From assembly GCA_903858185.1 (NCBI GenBank), contig CAIOHT010000008.1, positions 1 to 64,000 on the forward strand: a DNA stretch of 64,000 nt. Reading direction: 5' to 3'. The stretch's first letter is position 1; each line of letters opens with the position of its first letter. The DNA comes from an uncultured Caulobacterales bacterium (GTDB lineage: Bacteria > Pseudomonadota > Alphaproteobacteria > Caulobacterales > Caulobacteraceae). The position numbers and the translations under genes were made by a program. The notes beneath the pieces are model-generated. The model searched no databases and had not been told where the DNA came from. It saw only the letters and a list, made by a program, of their open reading frames with translations. Shown here piece after piece: positions 63,976 to 64,000 of this stretch.

Positions 63976-64000
63976 CAGGGGTGGAGGTGTGGCCAACTCA

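Overview
The window is high-GC DNA with tightly packed genes and many ATGA or TGATG start/stop overlaps. The order ispG, RodZ-like HTH protein, ptsP, lysC, ubiG, followed by DUF1178, nitrilase, grxC, comF, NDUFAF5-like methyltransferase, mutT, argJ, parvulin, secA, is a housekeeping layout I associate with Caulobacterales. SecA is 923 residues with the usual C-terminal zinc motif. A Caulobacteraceae genome such as Caulobacter or Phenylobacterium is therefore my best guess; genus and species cannot be decided from the sequence alone.

Layout. Positions 1-6.8 kb hold an exported protein built of 80-residue repeats (cut by the window edge), rsmD, a small phospholipid cassette (PlsC-like, CdsA-like, a small membrane protein, and a CDP-alcohol transferase with an altered active-site motif), then rluB and tadA. 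Positions 6.8-19.1 kb hold mostly single accessory genes: an AraC regulator, GNAT, a tandem DUF2975 pair with a YozG-like HTH regulator, a mini flagellar-rod-like protein, DUF962, an SDR, secreted and membrane proteins, a Tat-exported carboxylesterase, a zinc alcohol dehydrogenase, and two adjacent paralogous winged-helix-like regulators. Positions 19.2-34.3 kb are the conserved core block (isoprenoid, PTS-Ntr, aspartate kinase, ubiquinone, redox, DNA uptake, arginine, periplasmic folding), with an orphan Flp pilin inside. Positions 34.4-42.6 kb hold a GH84 glycosidase, a carotenoid oxygenase, a low-GC hypothetical gene, secA, and a frameshifted DUF2855 gene divergent from a TetR regulator. 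Positions 42.7-64 kb are catabolic and accessory: epoxide hydrolase, MFS transporter, threonine aldolase, acyl-CoA dehydrogenase, rRNA/tRNA methyltransferase, a sulfatase / metallo-hydrolase / haloalkane dehalogenase / TetR / formylglycine-generating enzyme locus, TauD-like and isopenicillin-N-synthase-like oxygenases, a membrane hydrolase, an OafA-type acyltransferase with an SGNH protein, GST, and a nucleoside hydrolase-ribokinase pair.

How parts may work together. The sulfatase (CSPSR motif) needs a formylglycine, and a lipoprotein-type FGE with both catalytic cysteines is encoded 3.5 kb away. Nucleoside hydrolase plus ribokinase form a nucleoside salvage pair. The carotenoid oxygenase promoter and the TetR/DUF2855 divergent promoter share an ATTTACA-N2-GTA operator-like word, which suggests one regulator controls both.

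Several families of intergenic inverted repeats are scattered through the window: a ~111-bp element in four copies, a ~28-bp GGGGACA palindrome in four copies, and single long palindromes elsewhere. I found no rRNA, tRNA, CRISPR array, IS element or prophage. The most unusual items are the phospholipid cassette with substituted catalytic residues, the shared-operator inference, the two tandem regulators, and a methyltransferase gene with no normal start codon.
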